Shown: positions 12,925 to 13,149 of the stretch, piece after piece
How the letters are laid out: each line of letters opens with the position of its first letter
How positions within the stretch are numbered: position 1 is the stretch's first letter
Source: RGIG3102 sp964649845
GTDB taxonomy: Bacteria > Bacillota > Clostridia > Oscillospirales > Ruminococcaceae
DNA: 13,149 nt
Reading direction: 5' to 3'
Assembly: GCA_964649845.1 (NCBI GenBank)
Contig: CAZYSS010000058.1
Location: 1 to 13,149, forward strand
Position numbers and translations under genes: made by a program
Notes under the pieces: generated by a model
The model's database searches: none
Told to the model about the DNA's origin: nothing
The model's input: the letters and a program-made list of their open reading frames with translations, nothing else

Positions 12925-13149
12925 ATGAAACTGAAAAATTTAGTAGGTCTGAGATTCAAAGAAAGACCAGCTGACTGTGTTATTGACAGCCACGCCCTTA
13001 TGATTCGTGGCGGCTATATGAAATATGTTGGCAACGGTATTTTCTCTGAATTCCCAATCCTGAGAAGAATTACTTCCAAAATTGAAAACATTATCAGAGA
13101 AGAAATGGATGCTATTGACGGACAGGAAGTTCAGTTCCCTGTTGTTATG
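12925..13149 (+). CDS. proS: Prolyl-tRNA synthetase, N-terminal 75 residues (runs off window)
   Basis: ProS charges tRNA-Pro with proline in the cytosol. Only the first 75 codons are present: MKLKNLVGLRFKERPADC, then DSHALMIRGGYMKYVGNGI, RRITSKIENIIREEMDAIDGQEVQFPVV. This is the conserved N-terminal part of the class II catalytic core in prokaryote-like ProS. The RxxG-G/YVGNGI region and the EEMDAIDGQEV start of motif 1 are visible. The start is ATG 12925, with AAAGGA about ten bases upstream. An ATG five bases earlier (12920) meets a stop after two codons. Regulation by the upstream T-box with a Pro specifier independently confirms the identity. Whether the editing insertion is present cannot be seen here. 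Confidence 0.97.
   Translation, partial: MKLKNLVGLRFKERPADCVIDSHALMIRGGYMKYVGNGIFSEFPILRRITSKIENIIREEMDAIDGQEVQFPVVM

Noticed and set aside
1..13149. CRISPR arrays, tRNA or rRNA genes, insertion sequences, phage genes
   Set aside because: No regularly spaced repeats, cloverleaf genes, transposase or phage proteins were found on either strand.

Overview
The window looks like chromosome from an endospore-forming, low-to-mid GC Gram-positive anaerobe of the class Clostridia. The reasons are spoIID, spoIVA and a spoIVA-linked DUF3794/LysM gene of the SipL type (clostridia use SipL where Bacillus uses SpoVID), strong GGAGG-type ribosome binding sites, near-consensus sigma-A promoters and a T-box riboswitch in front of proS. 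An Oscillospiraceae/Ruminococcaceae-like host is a guess; there is no rRNA or other taxonomic marker to test it.

Left part (1-6003). A leftward, 3'-truncated gap gene (GAPDH) has a perfect TTGACA-N17-TATAAT promoter. It diverges from a PAS-like/HATPase sensor kinase whose H-box is shifted by one residue. That kinase converges, through a shared bidirectional terminator, on an unrecognised leftward eight-helix membrane protein with a long acidic tail. Divergent from the membrane protein is a lone spoIID, followed by its terminator and a monocistronic M20-family amidohydrolase with its own promoter and terminator.

Middle part (6004-9156). This stretch is leftward and more AT-rich, and much of it is uncharacterised. 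A 169-aa secreted protein and a 167-aa membrane protein form one unit. A perfect consensus promoter lies about 215 nt upstream of it, leaving a long, repeat-containing leader. Upstream are two very small membrane proteins (125 and 72 aa) immediately behind an AraC-type regulator, separated from it only by a hairpin with a short U-tract in that direction, so the three may be one leaky operon. This is the likeliest accessory material in the window.

Right part (9157-13149). A small rightward GIY-YIG (UPF0213-like) gene ends inside its own terminator, which also serves the convergent spoIVA. The leftward sipL-like/spoIVA pair is tightly coupled: nine bases separate the sipL stop from the spoIVA start, and the spoIVA ribosome binding site overlaps that stop. 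Together they should build the ATP-dependent basement layer of the spore coat on the forespore surface. Diverging to the right is a sigma-A promoter, a complete T-box leader with a CCA (proline) specifier and a UGGU tRNA-end-binding bulge, an intrinsic terminator, and the first 75 codons of proS.

No tRNA, rRNA, CRISPR array, insertion sequence or phage gene was found. I found no clearly new multi-gene defence or biosynthetic system. The best candidates for something undescribed are the secreted/membrane protein unit with its long leader, the AraC plus two-small-membrane-protein unit, and the kinase with the displaced phospho-acceptor histidine.
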